Source of the DNA: Rhynchospora pubera
Lineage: Eukaryota; Streptophyta; Magnoliopsida; Poales; Cyperaceae
Direction: 5' to 3'
DNA length: 64,000 nucleotides
Assembly (NCBI GenBank): GCA_028095005.1
Contig: CM051460.1
Span: forward strand, 157,227,461-157,291,460
Shown: in pieces, positions 49,370 through 60,584 of the stretch
Layout of the letters: each line of letters opens with the position of its first letter
How positions within the stretch are numbered: position 1 is the stretch's first letter
Notes under the pieces: generated by a model
What the model was told of the DNA's origin: nothing
Databases searched by the model: none
Seen by the model: only the letters and a program-made list of their open reading frames with translations
Position numbers and translations under genes: made by a program

Positions 49370-51770
49370 GCTCAGTTCCTCTTTCTTCTCTTTTCCAACG
49401 CCTCTCCTGGTGATAAAGAGAGAAACATTTTCGTTTTTCATCGCTTGATTCTGGCGATCTACGAGCTTGCCTCGCAAAGCGACCTGCAAAAATGGAATCG
49501 TCAGATGCTTCGCTTTCAGATGAGTACAGCTTGAGATTGGCATGCTTTTGTTTTCCGTTCAGAGATCTGATTCAGTACCTTTTCTCCTTTTCATTTGCGC
49601 TAGGGTTTGTCTCTCTTTCTCACATCACTGCAATTTCTGATTTCAGGCAATCATAGTTACAATCTCTGTGCTTGCTTCGCCGATCAATGTTATTTGGCCA
49701 TCGAGTAGAACTAGAGGCGCAAGGGCATAAACTCCTCTTTGAAAATCTGTCGTCCCCTTTCTTATATTTTCTGATAAATGCTTCTTCAACTTTTTTTTTT
49801 AGGGTGTGGATTTTGGTCCATATCAGTAATTTTCTTTCATAAACGAAATATGTCATTTTTTTTTAGATTTTAGTTTACACCATCAAATATGGACCTGCGA
49901 GTTCTGCCATTTATGATTTCATATTTTAATATTGACATTTGATTATGTTTTCTGACATGGAGTTGCTATTCATGTGGTACATTGTGATACACTTTCTAAG
50001 GAGTCAGGTAAGCCTCTATTTAGCTGTCATGGGTGTTATTCTTTTATTTTTTTTAGTTCTCAAATTAATAAATTATATTTATAGAATATTCAGGAAATAA
50101 ATATTTATGTTTCTATGTGTAGTACTTGGTTGTTTTGATTGATCTGTTTGTTTCTTATAGTTTTTCAGGTAACTTGCTGCTGAGGATTAAATATGGCAGT
50201 TCACAATCTCTCTCTATTGCATTTAAATGATTTCAGCGTTGTAAGTCCAATCTAAATAATATGTAAACATCGACTGTTCTGGAAAATATTTTCGCATAGG
50301 TAGTTTTATTGTGCACATAATGTTCTCTGATTATTTTTTCAACTACGTTATAGATAATAACTACATCTGATATATTCCTGAGCATGTGCCAGCACTTGCT
50401 CCTTTGTAGGTATGCTATGAGTGCAACTATCTTGCTACATATCATCTGAAGGTTGGTTCTATTTTATGGCATTTGTAAATGTACTTAAATGCATTGATTA
50501 TGATGAGCTTTAGGTCTTCAACTGATACTAATATAAGCTGCCAACAAGTTCAATAGTTGGGTCAAGTATTATTGTAATTTTTAGGAAAAGTAGATATGAT
50601 CTTCGCCGTTAATTTGATGACAAGAACAGCCTGGTGATTTATAAGATGAAAATATCATCCTTGAGCAAACAAAAAATTGGCAACTCAACCTTAATTTCAT
50701 GACAAAAAGTAATTTTTTTGTGTTAAATGGTCATCTAATGAGCATCTTCATGATAGTTATTGATATGAAAAAGAACTCGGTACAAATTTATATAGTTGAA
50801 TGCGACCTTAGTGTTTGAAAGAAACCTAATCCATGGTTTGACTGGAGGTTCGGTGCTCGGCAATTTCATCTTTGCTTTCCATGATTTGAGTTCATTCATC
50901 ATTTTTCCTCTTTCTTTTGTCTTTTCTCGATGGTTTCCATTTGAGGGTAACAAAACCATGATCCAAAAGAACCTGGTCATGAACTGCAATTAGGCATCCT
51001 GCTTTTTTTTTTTCTTTTATCATTCTCTTGCTGTTGTTCGTTGGTTGCCAGTATTTCTTTCTCTTAATTATCTAATTAGGGGTATTCTCCTCTTTTTGTT
51101 ATGATAAATTTTTGGAGTTAAGCTCCCGATTGAATTAATATTTTTCTTTCCGATTGCAGGTTTAACCATTTGTGAATAGATTTGCAGGTTGCTTTCTTTT
51201 TCAGTGTTAATTGGCTATTTTATTGGTGCGAATCTTAATTGGTAGTTTTATTTTTTAGAGCACAAGTTTACATAGATCAATGGTGGTGCTGGCCGTCTAA
51301 AAAAATTGTACCAGTGTTGTTCACTGTTTTTTCAGAGTTAATCAATTATTTCCTTCTTGGCTTCTCAAACTGGTACCAGTGTTGTTCACTGTTTAATCCA
51401 ATTTATAATTGCCTATATATATATATATATTCTTTGCACTGATTGTGGCCAAGTTAATTCTTGCCTTTTAATTTGTTTGTTCTTTATAATTAATCAATCT
51501 GCAAGTTCTTTTATTTTATCGATTGCAGCAATAAGCAAAGTTATCCTCAATTTGTATTAGAACTGTCTAAGATATGTACTTTTCTATTCGTGATTGAGAA
51601 TTTATGTAGTATCGAAATAATATTGTTTATAATTTTCAAGACAATGTGAACATTAATTGGAACTTTCCTTTTGTATTGTGTATATATTTCTCAATTGATG
51701 GTATCTCCAAAAAAAATATTAAAATTAGCTAACATAAGCTTTTAAGAAATAAAAAAAAAAGGTAGTTCGT
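49370..51770 (+). other. Leader-like sequence, no supported protein gene
   Basis: A CT-rich stretch and an ATG at 49492 (MESSDASLSDEYSLRLACFC, then open only briefly) look like a gene start. Pyrimidine/AG acceptor-like sites follow, but no downstream exon can be recognised. It may be a non-coding transcript, or a gene whose body was lost. Confidence 0.3.
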
Positions 51771-51804
51771 GTATTACAGAATCCGTGAATCGTGTACAAT
51801 TTGC

Positions 51805-51917
51805 GAGATTATAACAAAGTGACAAATTGAATATTCAGTATAATCAGAAAATTGGAAATTTCACATTCTACAAACAGCTCTCGTACTAAGAAAAATTTCA
51901 AAACTGTTATACTCTAT
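51805..51917 (+). repeat. Left member of an inverted repeat pair flanking the WNK gene
   Basis: Matches the reverse complement of 55249-55396. Shared blocks in order are ACAAAGTG.CAAA.TGAATATTCA and ATTCTACAAACAG..CTCGTACTAAGAAAAATTTCAA, with a poly-A stretch added in the other copy. Confidence 0.75.
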
Positions 51918-52407
51918 TGATAAATCATCAGGGTTCTTTCATAAAACCACTAGATTAATATAATGCAAGCATAAAAAATAATACTAATAAATCTGATCGA
52001 AATATTTATAAATTTTAAGACAAATACAGTAATACTATTTGTGTGGTTTTGTAAAAAACTCTTACACTTTTTGAAAACTACATAATGAATAAAAATAAAA
52101 TGGAGAACTTAAAATTTATAACTAGAAAAAAAATGAAGTTTTAACATGTGAAAAGCTAATTATAGATGGAAATTTATAACATTTTTATTTGTTAATAGAG
52201 TAATTTATTTGCGTCACATGAAAAAATGAAACACAGCTTATGGTAAATTAAGTATTATTGTACGGTGAGATAAGGTAACTTCATCAATTAAATTACATAA
52301 ATTTGTTTAGTAAATTATTATAAGAAGAAAAATTGAAAAATATAAGTAATATGTATTAATGCACCCAAATTCGATGAATAAATGATAAAAGGGTGATTTA
52401 GATTTAT

Positions 52408-52672
52408 GCCACTGTAGATATTTAAAATTAGAGATATGTCATCATTAAATAATAAATTATTTTTTTGCCATTATAAAATAATAGAAATTAGTTTTTTGCC
52501 ATTGACAATTATATGACGATTTTACCCTTTTAAATATGTCATTATAAAACATAAAAATTAGTAATATGCCATCACAAAAGATATAATTGATTTTATGCCA
52601 TTATTAATCATTAACGATTAGTTTTACGCCACTGCAAAATAACAAAATTATTTTATGCCACTAGTGCAAGCA
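52408..52672 (+). repeat. Degenerate minisatellite, about 30-bp unit
   Basis: About eight or nine diverged copies of a unit like ATGCCATTAT.AAA..ATAAAAATTAGTTTT. Unit length varies from 28 to 38 bp. No coding frame. Confidence 0.7.
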
Positions 52673-52929
52673 AATAGCGACATATATTTAATTGGTCATC
52701 TAATTTTAAAATTAAAAATATTACATTTAACATTGAATTTACAATAATATTACATTTAACAATAAATTTATTTTAAGCTCTCCGTCAATATTCTTGTCCG
52801 ATCTTGTTTTTTTAATTTGTTTTTAACCAAACTCGCTAAACATAATCCTGCCAAATTTAAAATCGACTAAACCAACTCACCTCCTCTTTTAAATCTTTTA
52901 TAAATCGACGAATCCAACTCACCGTGACA

Positions 52930-53214
52930 TTGAGTCGCAAGAAAGAGGCAGCGCTTCACCTTCTCCCCCGATTCAAACGGCTTTTACTCGGTGAGTAGCA
53001 GGATTCAGGCGGTGGTTCGCTCGGAATCCACCGTTTATGGGATCGGAGGGTTTTGGGTTTTGTGGATTCCGACACCATGAACGGTATATTGCTTAATTTC
53101 TATGGTTGAAGGTGATATAGAACCAGCCGATGGTTTCAACCCCTTGCATCGTCTTAGTAATATCAGTTTCTAATTTGCGCGTGTTCTTTTCAGGGTTTCT
53201 AGGGTTTTTACGTC
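52930..53214 (+). promoter_or_regulatory. WNK 5' leader with probable leader intron
   Basis: A CT-rich leader ends at ACTCG before a GTGAGTA donor (52991). The candidate acceptor TTCTTTTCAG ends at 53193, and the second leader exon GGTTTCTAGGGTTTTTACGTC runs into the start ATG at 53215. TAGGGTTT (telo-box-like) is common just upstream of plant starts. The leader intron is an inference from splice-site quality. Confidence 0.5.
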
Positions 53215-53401
53215 ATGAGTACTCAGGACATAGACGATAAAGATGGTGAACCCTTCGTGGAGTTGGATCCAACACGTCGGTATGGCCGGTACAAGGACCT
53301 TCTAGGTGCAGGTGCCATGAAGAAGGTGTACCGCGCATTCGACCTAGAGTATGGAATTGAGGTGGCGTGGAACCAGGTACTTATTTCCTATCAGAAACCT
53401 C

Positions 53402-53455
<54 letters not shown>

Positions 53456-55096
53456 GAACCACACCTTCTGGTGCCAGAATGGGCACTTTTGGCTGCTGTT
53501 TGTATAAATTTTACCAGATATATTGACCAAATGTTATTCAACACCTGCCCTTTGTGGCCGCTTCTTTGTACATCTTAGCTAATTGGTTGTAACTTGTAAC
53601 CATTGAGAAGTGCCTATGCATTATTACACAAATTACAGTGCCATTGTGAAAAGTTGTGAACTTGTCAGTAATTTCCTTTTTGATCTATATCAGGTAAAAC
53701 TGAGAAGCTTTGATAGCGCACCAGAAAAGCTGAAGCGTCTGTATTGTGAGGTTGATATCCTCAATTCACTTCACCATCCCCATGTTCTCTCTCTGCGTAC
53801 GAAGTGGGTGAGCTCTGACGGTGCAACATATAATTTCATCACAGAGATCTGCCCCTCAGGCGACCTTAGGGCGTATAGGAGAAAGCATAAATCTGTCTCC
53901 CTCAAAGCCATAAAAATGTGGGCGCACCAAATTCTGTTGGGTTTAAAATATCTTCACACGCATGAGCCTTGTGTGATTCACAGGGATTTGAAGTGCAGTA
54001 ATATATTCATCAAGGGCAACACAGGCCAGGTAGAGCTCTTTATATTTTTATTTACGAATTTTTGTAATTTTGAAATGTTGAATGTCCATTTCTTATAATT
54101 TTTTTTTTTTGTATTTGCACAGTCTTCCTCGATTGTATATGCATGGCACGGTTCAATAAAAATTGTTTACTGGTTATACACATATTTAAACTTTCCTGGG
54201 GTTGGCTATAGAAATTTAAATTTTCTATCTTTTTCCTTTTTCTTTTCCTTTTCTTCTGGAATGGGATTATTTGGATATGCAGGAACCATGGGTGCCACAA
54301 GGTGGGTCTATTGTAATGCTAATTTTTGGAGATATTGTTGTTTATTTTAGTTTCGGAATGGGTTAATGTACATCCCCAGTAGTTCTGAAATGTTGAATTT
54401 GTCCCTCCTATATTTCAAATTTCCGCTTTCATGAATAAACTAGTTCATAAGGTATGCATCATATTTCTTATTTTGCTGAGCACATACTATATTTAAGTGT
54501 ACAAAAGTTTGATATATTCATCTTCATTTATTGTTCTCTAGCGAGAACAATTATCCATTAAGGTGATTTATGCATGCTTGCAACATGATGTATGCTCCTA
54601 AGATTCAAACAATTATATTTTTATCTTTATGAAACTAACCATCTGATTTACATTACAGATCATGATTGGTGACCTTGGCCTGGCAGCGATTGTGGATCGC
54701 AGCCACGTGGCCCATTCATGCCTTGGTACGCCAGAGTATATGGCACCAGAACTATTCGAACAAGACTACAACGAGCTGGTGGACATTTACGCCTTTGGCC
54801 TTTGTGTGCTGGAATTGCTGACAGTGGAGACACCCTACCATGAGTGTACCAGTGTGGCCCAAATCTACAAAAGGGTGATAACTGGTGTCCGTCCTGAGGC
54901 GCTAGGTCGGGTGCAAGAGCCAGAAGTGAAAAGGTTTATTGAGCGATGTCTCGGAAAGCCGCGGGACCGTCCGTCAGCTGCTGAGCTGTTAAGTGACCCA
55001 TTCTTCCAGGAATTGAATGGCTGCAATTATTTAGTGATGCAGCCAGTTGTGCCAGCCAGAGAAGATAAGAGGCAGCCTGTTGATGCTGCTGCTTAG
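53215..55096 (+). CDS. WNK-family serine/threonine kinase (short, WNK11-like)
   Basis: Three exons, all phase 0 at their junctions: 53215-53376, 53694-54029 and 54659-55096, giving 311 residues. WNK kinases are cytoplasmic regulators of ion balance, flowering and stress signalling. The subdomain II lysine is replaced (VAWNQV), and the lysine sits instead in the glycine loop (GAGAMKKVY), the defining WNK arrangement. Also visible are HRDLKCSN, GDLGLA (the DFG position), GTPEYMAPE, and the C-lobe ending RPSAAELLSDPFF. The tail after the kinase domain is only about 30 residues, as in the short plant WNK11 type. Splice sites are consensus. A run-on reading of exon 1 into the TA repeat is intron. 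The gene looks intact. Confidence 0.92.
53406..53452 (+). repeat. (TA)n microsatellite in WNK intron 1
   Basis: About 23 TA units, 30 bp after the intron 1 donor. They make spurious YIYIYI reading frames on both strands. Confidence 0.95.
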
Positions 55097-55248
55097 GGGT
55101 TCGGCCTAGACTGATGGTTAATCTGAAAGTTTGATAAAGTTAGCTAAGTGGTTGAATTGGGATAATTTTGCTTGATATGGCCTAGTCCTTATGTCTCCTC
55201 GTAACTTTGTTATGAATGATTGATTTTTGTTAATTGTATATAAAATTT

Positions 55249-55396
55249 AACAGTTGAAATTTTTCTTAGTACGAGAAACTGTTTGTAGAATTTTTTTTTA
55301 CTATGGTTTTTTTTTTTTTTTTTTTTTTTTACTTTGCAGAACTGATATGAATATTCATTTTGCCACTTTGTTGCTATTCCTAGGCAAACTGTGCAC
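55249..55396 (-). repeat. Right member of the inverted repeat pair flanking the WNK gene
   Basis: Reverse-complement counterpart of 51805-51917, starting about 150 bp after the WNK stop. It contains a T run (about 55307-55330) absent from the left copy. It may lie in the WNK 3' UTR. Confidence 0.75.
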
Positions 55397-55853
55397 AACA
55401 GAGTACTGTGGGTTTTAAATAAATTGACAGCAGTCGATGCTAAAAAACAACCGAGTGTAATGGCTGCTGATAGTTCCAGTTATTAATTTTACCTAGCTTA
55501 CAAATAGCTTCTAGGCATTTCAAAATTATTCAAAATCATTACCAAATTAGATCAATTTTCTGCATCAATGAGATTAAAGCATGCGGCCTGCGAGATGAAT
55601 ATGTTTTTTTTGCAATTTATTTTCATTTGCAATTTTCATTTGAGCTAAGCAAAACAGTTAACTTTGAATTTCTGGAATATAAATCTGAGGTACGGTTACA
55701 ACTGTCAGCTTCGTTGTTTGTCCTCTTCTCGACTTTGAACCATGACATCCAATATATCGTTGCCTCTGCGCTTGGCTACTAATTATCAATGAAACCTCTA
55801 ATTTCATAATGCTCTTGCTAATTGAGATTTTAAATTTCAATTGTATAAACTAA

Positions 55854-56004
55854 ATTTTTTTTTGAGGAAAAAACGAGGTCTAGCCCTCATCTTTTAATAA
55901 TAAAATGTTTACAAAATTTAGCCAGCGGCTAAAGGGAAAAAAAAACAATTACAAAACTCGGCCTGGAAGCCTCTGATTCAAAGATTTAATAAGTATCAGC
56001 AGCT
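55854..56004 (-). mobile_element. Retroposed LINE 3' fragment
   Basis: Minus-strand element about 150 bp long ending in an A run. Its tail (TAAAAGATGAGGGCTAGACC) is like plant LINE 3' ends. A 15-bp target duplication with one mismatch flanks it: AATTGTATAAACTAA (55839-55853) and AATTGTATAGACTAA (56005-56019). Confidence 0.8.
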
Positions 56005-56099
56005 AATTGTATAGACTAAGTTATAACAACTTCGAAATCCACACCCATCTCAGTAACGAGCGAGCATCCTTCGAAATACTCTCTTGACATACGGGAGTG

Positions 56100-56960
56100 T
56101 AGTGAGCGTCTGGTCCTAGATCCGGTCCTGGTCAAGTCCTTCTGACACAAAAGGCCGGCCCGGTCTCTCTAAGTTCTTAAGAAGGGTTAGGGTCTAGAGA
56201 GACCAGGCTTTGAAAGAGTCAGGTCACAATCTCAACTGAGGAGGGTCCTAGAGAAGTCAGACTTTGGAAGGGTTAGTGCCTAGAGAGACCAGACTTAGAA
56301 AGGGCCTAAGGTCTAGAGAGACCGAAGTTATGAATAATCAGGCACAATCTCAAGTGAAAGGTAAGATTCTATCTGATACAATATAAATTGAACAGATCAT
56401 TTCAAATAATATTTAAATTTTTGAACATGATGCTAAGACAAGTTAAAAATATGTACATATTTCTCATTTTTTACGTTACATTATTTCATACATTTGTAAT
56501 TTTAGTTTATTTTAATTCATTAATACATTAATAAAAATTATTTTTTTTTACTTTTTTATGTTATTATATTATAATATAACCGGTCTTAAACCCAAATTAA
56601 AGATGAAAAAAATAAAAATATTATATATAAGGAAAAATAAATCTGTACAATTATATTTAAATAATTTATAGCATTTTTATTATCTTTTAAAAATAAAAAT
56701 TATTCATTTTAAATATAGTTTTAATAAATATTTAAAGAAATATACTGTCTGTCTATCGGTCCTTCAAGCCCTTGAGTCCTTCATGCCGGCCTCTCGAAAT
56801 TCGGAGGGCCTAAAAGAACCAGGCTCAATCTTCATCTTTAAGCCCTTTTAAGCCCGACCCTTCCAAAAGCCTCCCTAAGTCCGGTTTGGCCCGGCCCTTG
56901 AGTAGACCATTTTAGATCCGGCCTCCCGAGAGCCCGGCCGAAGGCGTTCGCAACTTTTGG
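56100..56960. repeat. Low-copy GC-rich repeats around an AT-rich core
   Basis: 56160-56350 holds three or four diverged copies of a motif near GTCTAGAGAGACC. 56745-56950 holds GGCCGG- and CCCGGCC-rich sequence. Between them (56360-56740) the DNA is very AT-rich. The arrangement might be an old DNA transposon, but I cannot align the two ends as inverted repeats. Confidence 0.4.
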
Positions 56961-56999
56961 TTTTTTCTTTATTCCTGTATAGTGTTACCTTCTCTTGAT

Positions 57000-59940
57000 C
57001 AACCTCCTTTTAGGGAGATCGACTTCTGCAAATGAACATTTTCTTTAATACAACTTTTGGCTGATTTCCACTCTTTTTTTAAAAAAAAAAATTCAATTTT
57101 ATTAAGCACCAAAAACAAGTGTGTACTTAATTCAATTTAAAATACTTCCAATACAAACCAAACCTATAAACCAATCTAATTTCCTGTCCCTCTACTGCAC
57201 CATAACCAGTCACCACTAACAAGGACAGATTCATGTGTTTTGTTTGTTTTGATTGGTTTTGGCGGTGTGATCTAGCAAACTTCACAGTTTCTAAATGGTT
57301 GTCCTATCCTTCCTCTATTTCATTTCATAAATTTCACTACGTTTATATAAATACTCATATATACTTTAGTTTCACCAAGACTGGTAGAAAAATAGATCAT
57401 TCTTAATCACTTTAGTCTTTTGAATTAAAAGTTATAATTTATTGTCATATATTAATCTGTTTTCATCAAATTATATTTATTTTGAAACTATTGTTTTTAG
57501 ACAAAAGAAATTGAGATGTTCGAGGGAACTAATCATCGTATGAGCGTAGCCTTACAATTATGAAGAATTAAAAGTAGAACACCAAAGTCATGATTTAGTG
57601 GTTGTTCACATTTTTTGAAACACTTTACTTTGTTTTTGCAATTTTAAAAAAAATTCTATAATCACTTAGCCACGGCTCAAGCTTGCAACTCTTTTCATTT
57701 AACTGTTACATACTTTTAATTTTTATTGACTTCTTTATCTGATGTGTTGTAATGAACGTTTGCTCTTAAATAATGGAATAAAATTATTTCTAGAAGTGAT
57801 TCATATAAACATAATCAAATTTTATCGCTTTCACTGATTTTGTTCGCATTACTTCTCATTCTTTTTATGATAATTAAAAATTGATAAAGAACCTGACGTG
57901 TGAAAATAAATTTGAAAAATATAAAAATATCTCAAGGGAATACCAAATATATTTCGAACGAAATTTTGTTTTGCCAAAGGCTCAAATCATATAAATTGTT
58001 TTTAAAAGGACAAGCAGATCCTAGTATAGGGAGGGGGAGGGGAAAAAAACGTATCACTAGTATTATACTAAATAGCATCTAGAGACCATCATTTATTTCA
58101 TTAACAAATTATTAATATCCGAAATTTAACAAGATGATTACAACTAAGTACAGAATTAAAAAAAAAAATCCTGTGGCCATTTTATAATATGCTCCCTATA
58201 TATATCAGAGAAGAGGAATGATGAAGAAAGAACACACAGCATAAAATACAGCCAGACCAATTGAGTATTGACATTATCAATTGACAAATTAAACTAAAAA
58301 CGAGAATAGAAAATCAAAGCATTGTGGTCTGACTAAACTCCTATAACCTAACCTAAGGGAAAAAATGGGTCAAAGTGTGAACGTGTGAGGGGTCTTTAGG
58401 TTACTTCTCCCAATCTCTAGGTGTACCTTGTCCGCCTAGAACCCAACAAGGAGATTTAAATTAGGAAATAGGTTAATCTCGCATAAAACCCATAATACCT
58501 TTTCCCAATCCCAGATTTATCACTTCAAAAAGGCAAACTAATTTAACCACATTGATTTTAACAAAAAGAGTTAAATCATTCTAATTTCTTTCGAGTGACT
58601 CTGATATGTGGGGCCCACAATTGAACCCGAATTTTTCTATAGTTAAACTTATGGCCCATTATCTATAGGCCTACCTATTATCCAAACAATTTAAATAAAA
58701 AAGAGAAAAAAAAAATCTCAGCCTATATTTCTTCTGATGGGATGTAAAGTGGGCCCAAAAAGGCCCGGGAATCAAGCAGCCGTGGCGTGCAGGGAGCGTT
58801 CCTGGCACGGCAGCTAATATACAAAAAGGAGACATACTCGCTTACACTCACCTCCGGTGTGCACAAGCTACATCACATCTTTCTTTGTGCAATTCGCCTG
58901 AAAGATGAAACTTACATGGGATATAATAATCACCACCAGGTGAAAATAAGAGAGGTGGTTGATGGGATCCGAATTCCAAGCCTTAAAATTGGGATTCAAC
59001 CGCCAAGTCCCCATTCGTGCGCCCTCAGTCACCGTTCCTTTTTATATTTTCTTATTGGTTTTATACTAATAGTCTTCACTTCGTAAATGGAGTTTTATGT
59101 TTCTTTTAATCAAATTCTATGCATGTACGGTGTGTGATCCAACATACCCCGTTCCCATTTACTTATGCGATCAACTGCTCTCCATTCTTTCCTTGAAATG
59201 GAGCTTCGTATATGATTAACATAATTGTAAAATTTAAAAGCTATATACAACAATGTTGGTACAATATATTGTATTTGTATTCTCAAGCTCAAAGGTAAAA
59301 TTTTTGGTATTCATATTATTATACGAATGATCTCCTTAATTATGTCTTATTTGTTTCTTTAGCTTAGTCAAAACATAACTTTCTAATTAAATAGTAATAT
59401 TTTAATATTGAAACTCCAAGTTAATGCAATCTTTTCGTCATTTGGGATGTATAAAAATAAAGAAACAAGGAATACATGAAATCTTTAACACCTACCATAT
59501 CCCCTAACAAACGAAAATAAAATTATTATCATAATATTATAATTTTAGATGTTGAAAGTCTCTCGTCTTTTCTCTCAAGGGCATGGTAGCAGTAATTTGA
59601 TTGTACTTTGGAGCGATAACGCATAGCTACACCTGAGAAAAGAACATTACACCTTAGAACATAATTCATTCACCTTAATAAAAACGTTTTAATCTTATTA
59701 TTTTTAAGATCTAACTACTATTTATAAAATTTACTTGAAAATTTGCATTCAATTTAATTTATGTAACGGCCATGGGTCCATGGCAATTGAGGCCAACATT
59801 TAAAAAAATTAATTAAAAGTATAGATGTCGACTGTCATTCAGATCGGTCAAATATCATATTTGATATAACTTAACTTTTTTTTAAGAAAAATGATATAAC
59901 TGAATCATTAATTAATTTTTCAAATTCATCGAATTTGATC
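57000..59940. other. Intergenic AT-rich sequence
   Basis: No exon chain, RNA gene or clear element seen. Short ORFs are incidental. Confidence 0.5.
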
Positions 59941-59959
59941 ATAGGCCTATGTGAAACAT

Positions 59960-60129
59960 TTTTTTTTTTGAAAATTAGTGGGGAGCACCCACCACTCTTC
60001 TTTAAGAAGAGCATCCAAGAATTAAAACTAAAACTAAAAAATTATTATAAATTGTATGTTCAATCTTAACAACAGGAGAAAGGAAACTCCTTTGTCACAG
60101 AAATAAAAAAGCTAAACACCAAAAACCAA
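59960..60129 (-). mobile_element. Retroposed LINE/SINE-like fragment
   Basis: About 170 bp with a T run at the left (A tail on the minus strand). The 15-bp target duplication has one mismatch: GCCTATGTGAAACAT (59945-59959) and GCCTATGTAAAACAT (60130-60144). The sequence near the tail (AGTGGTGGGTGCTCCCC) resembles plant LINE 3' UTRs. Confidence 0.75.
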
Positions 60130-60584
60130 GCCTATGTAAAACATGAACATATAATCTTTTTTTTTTAATTAATTCTATTGTGCATTCTGGCTGGTGTTGC
60201 AAATTGTGGGGAAAATCTATTCTGAATATAATTAAATTGTCGTATATTATATAAAAGAGAGATTTTACCAAAAATGCGATAGATGAGCATGACATCAGAT
60301 GTCAGAGACAAACTTGAGTTCTTATAAAAACGCTACCCACCGTACCCCTTTCAATGCGACTATTAATTTTCAAAATGGAGAGGATACATTTAAGAGTTCC
60401 TAGACTTCTAACAAATGAAACTATTCAAAGTTTAATTAGACCAAGACCTTGAATTCTTTGCCAACTTACCGTCCTCTTAAAAAGGCACACCACTCTCACT
60501 TCCACACCTCGCTTCTCTGCTCCACTTCTTACGCCTTTACTGTGATTTTCACAAACTGGAAAACCAGTAAATTAGATACTCTTC

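Noticed and set aside
53215..53526. 103-codon frame running through the TA repeat
   Set aside because: The frame leaves WNK exon 1 at a consensus GT donor (53377). The YIYIYI part is intron microsatellite, and kinase homology resumes at 53694.
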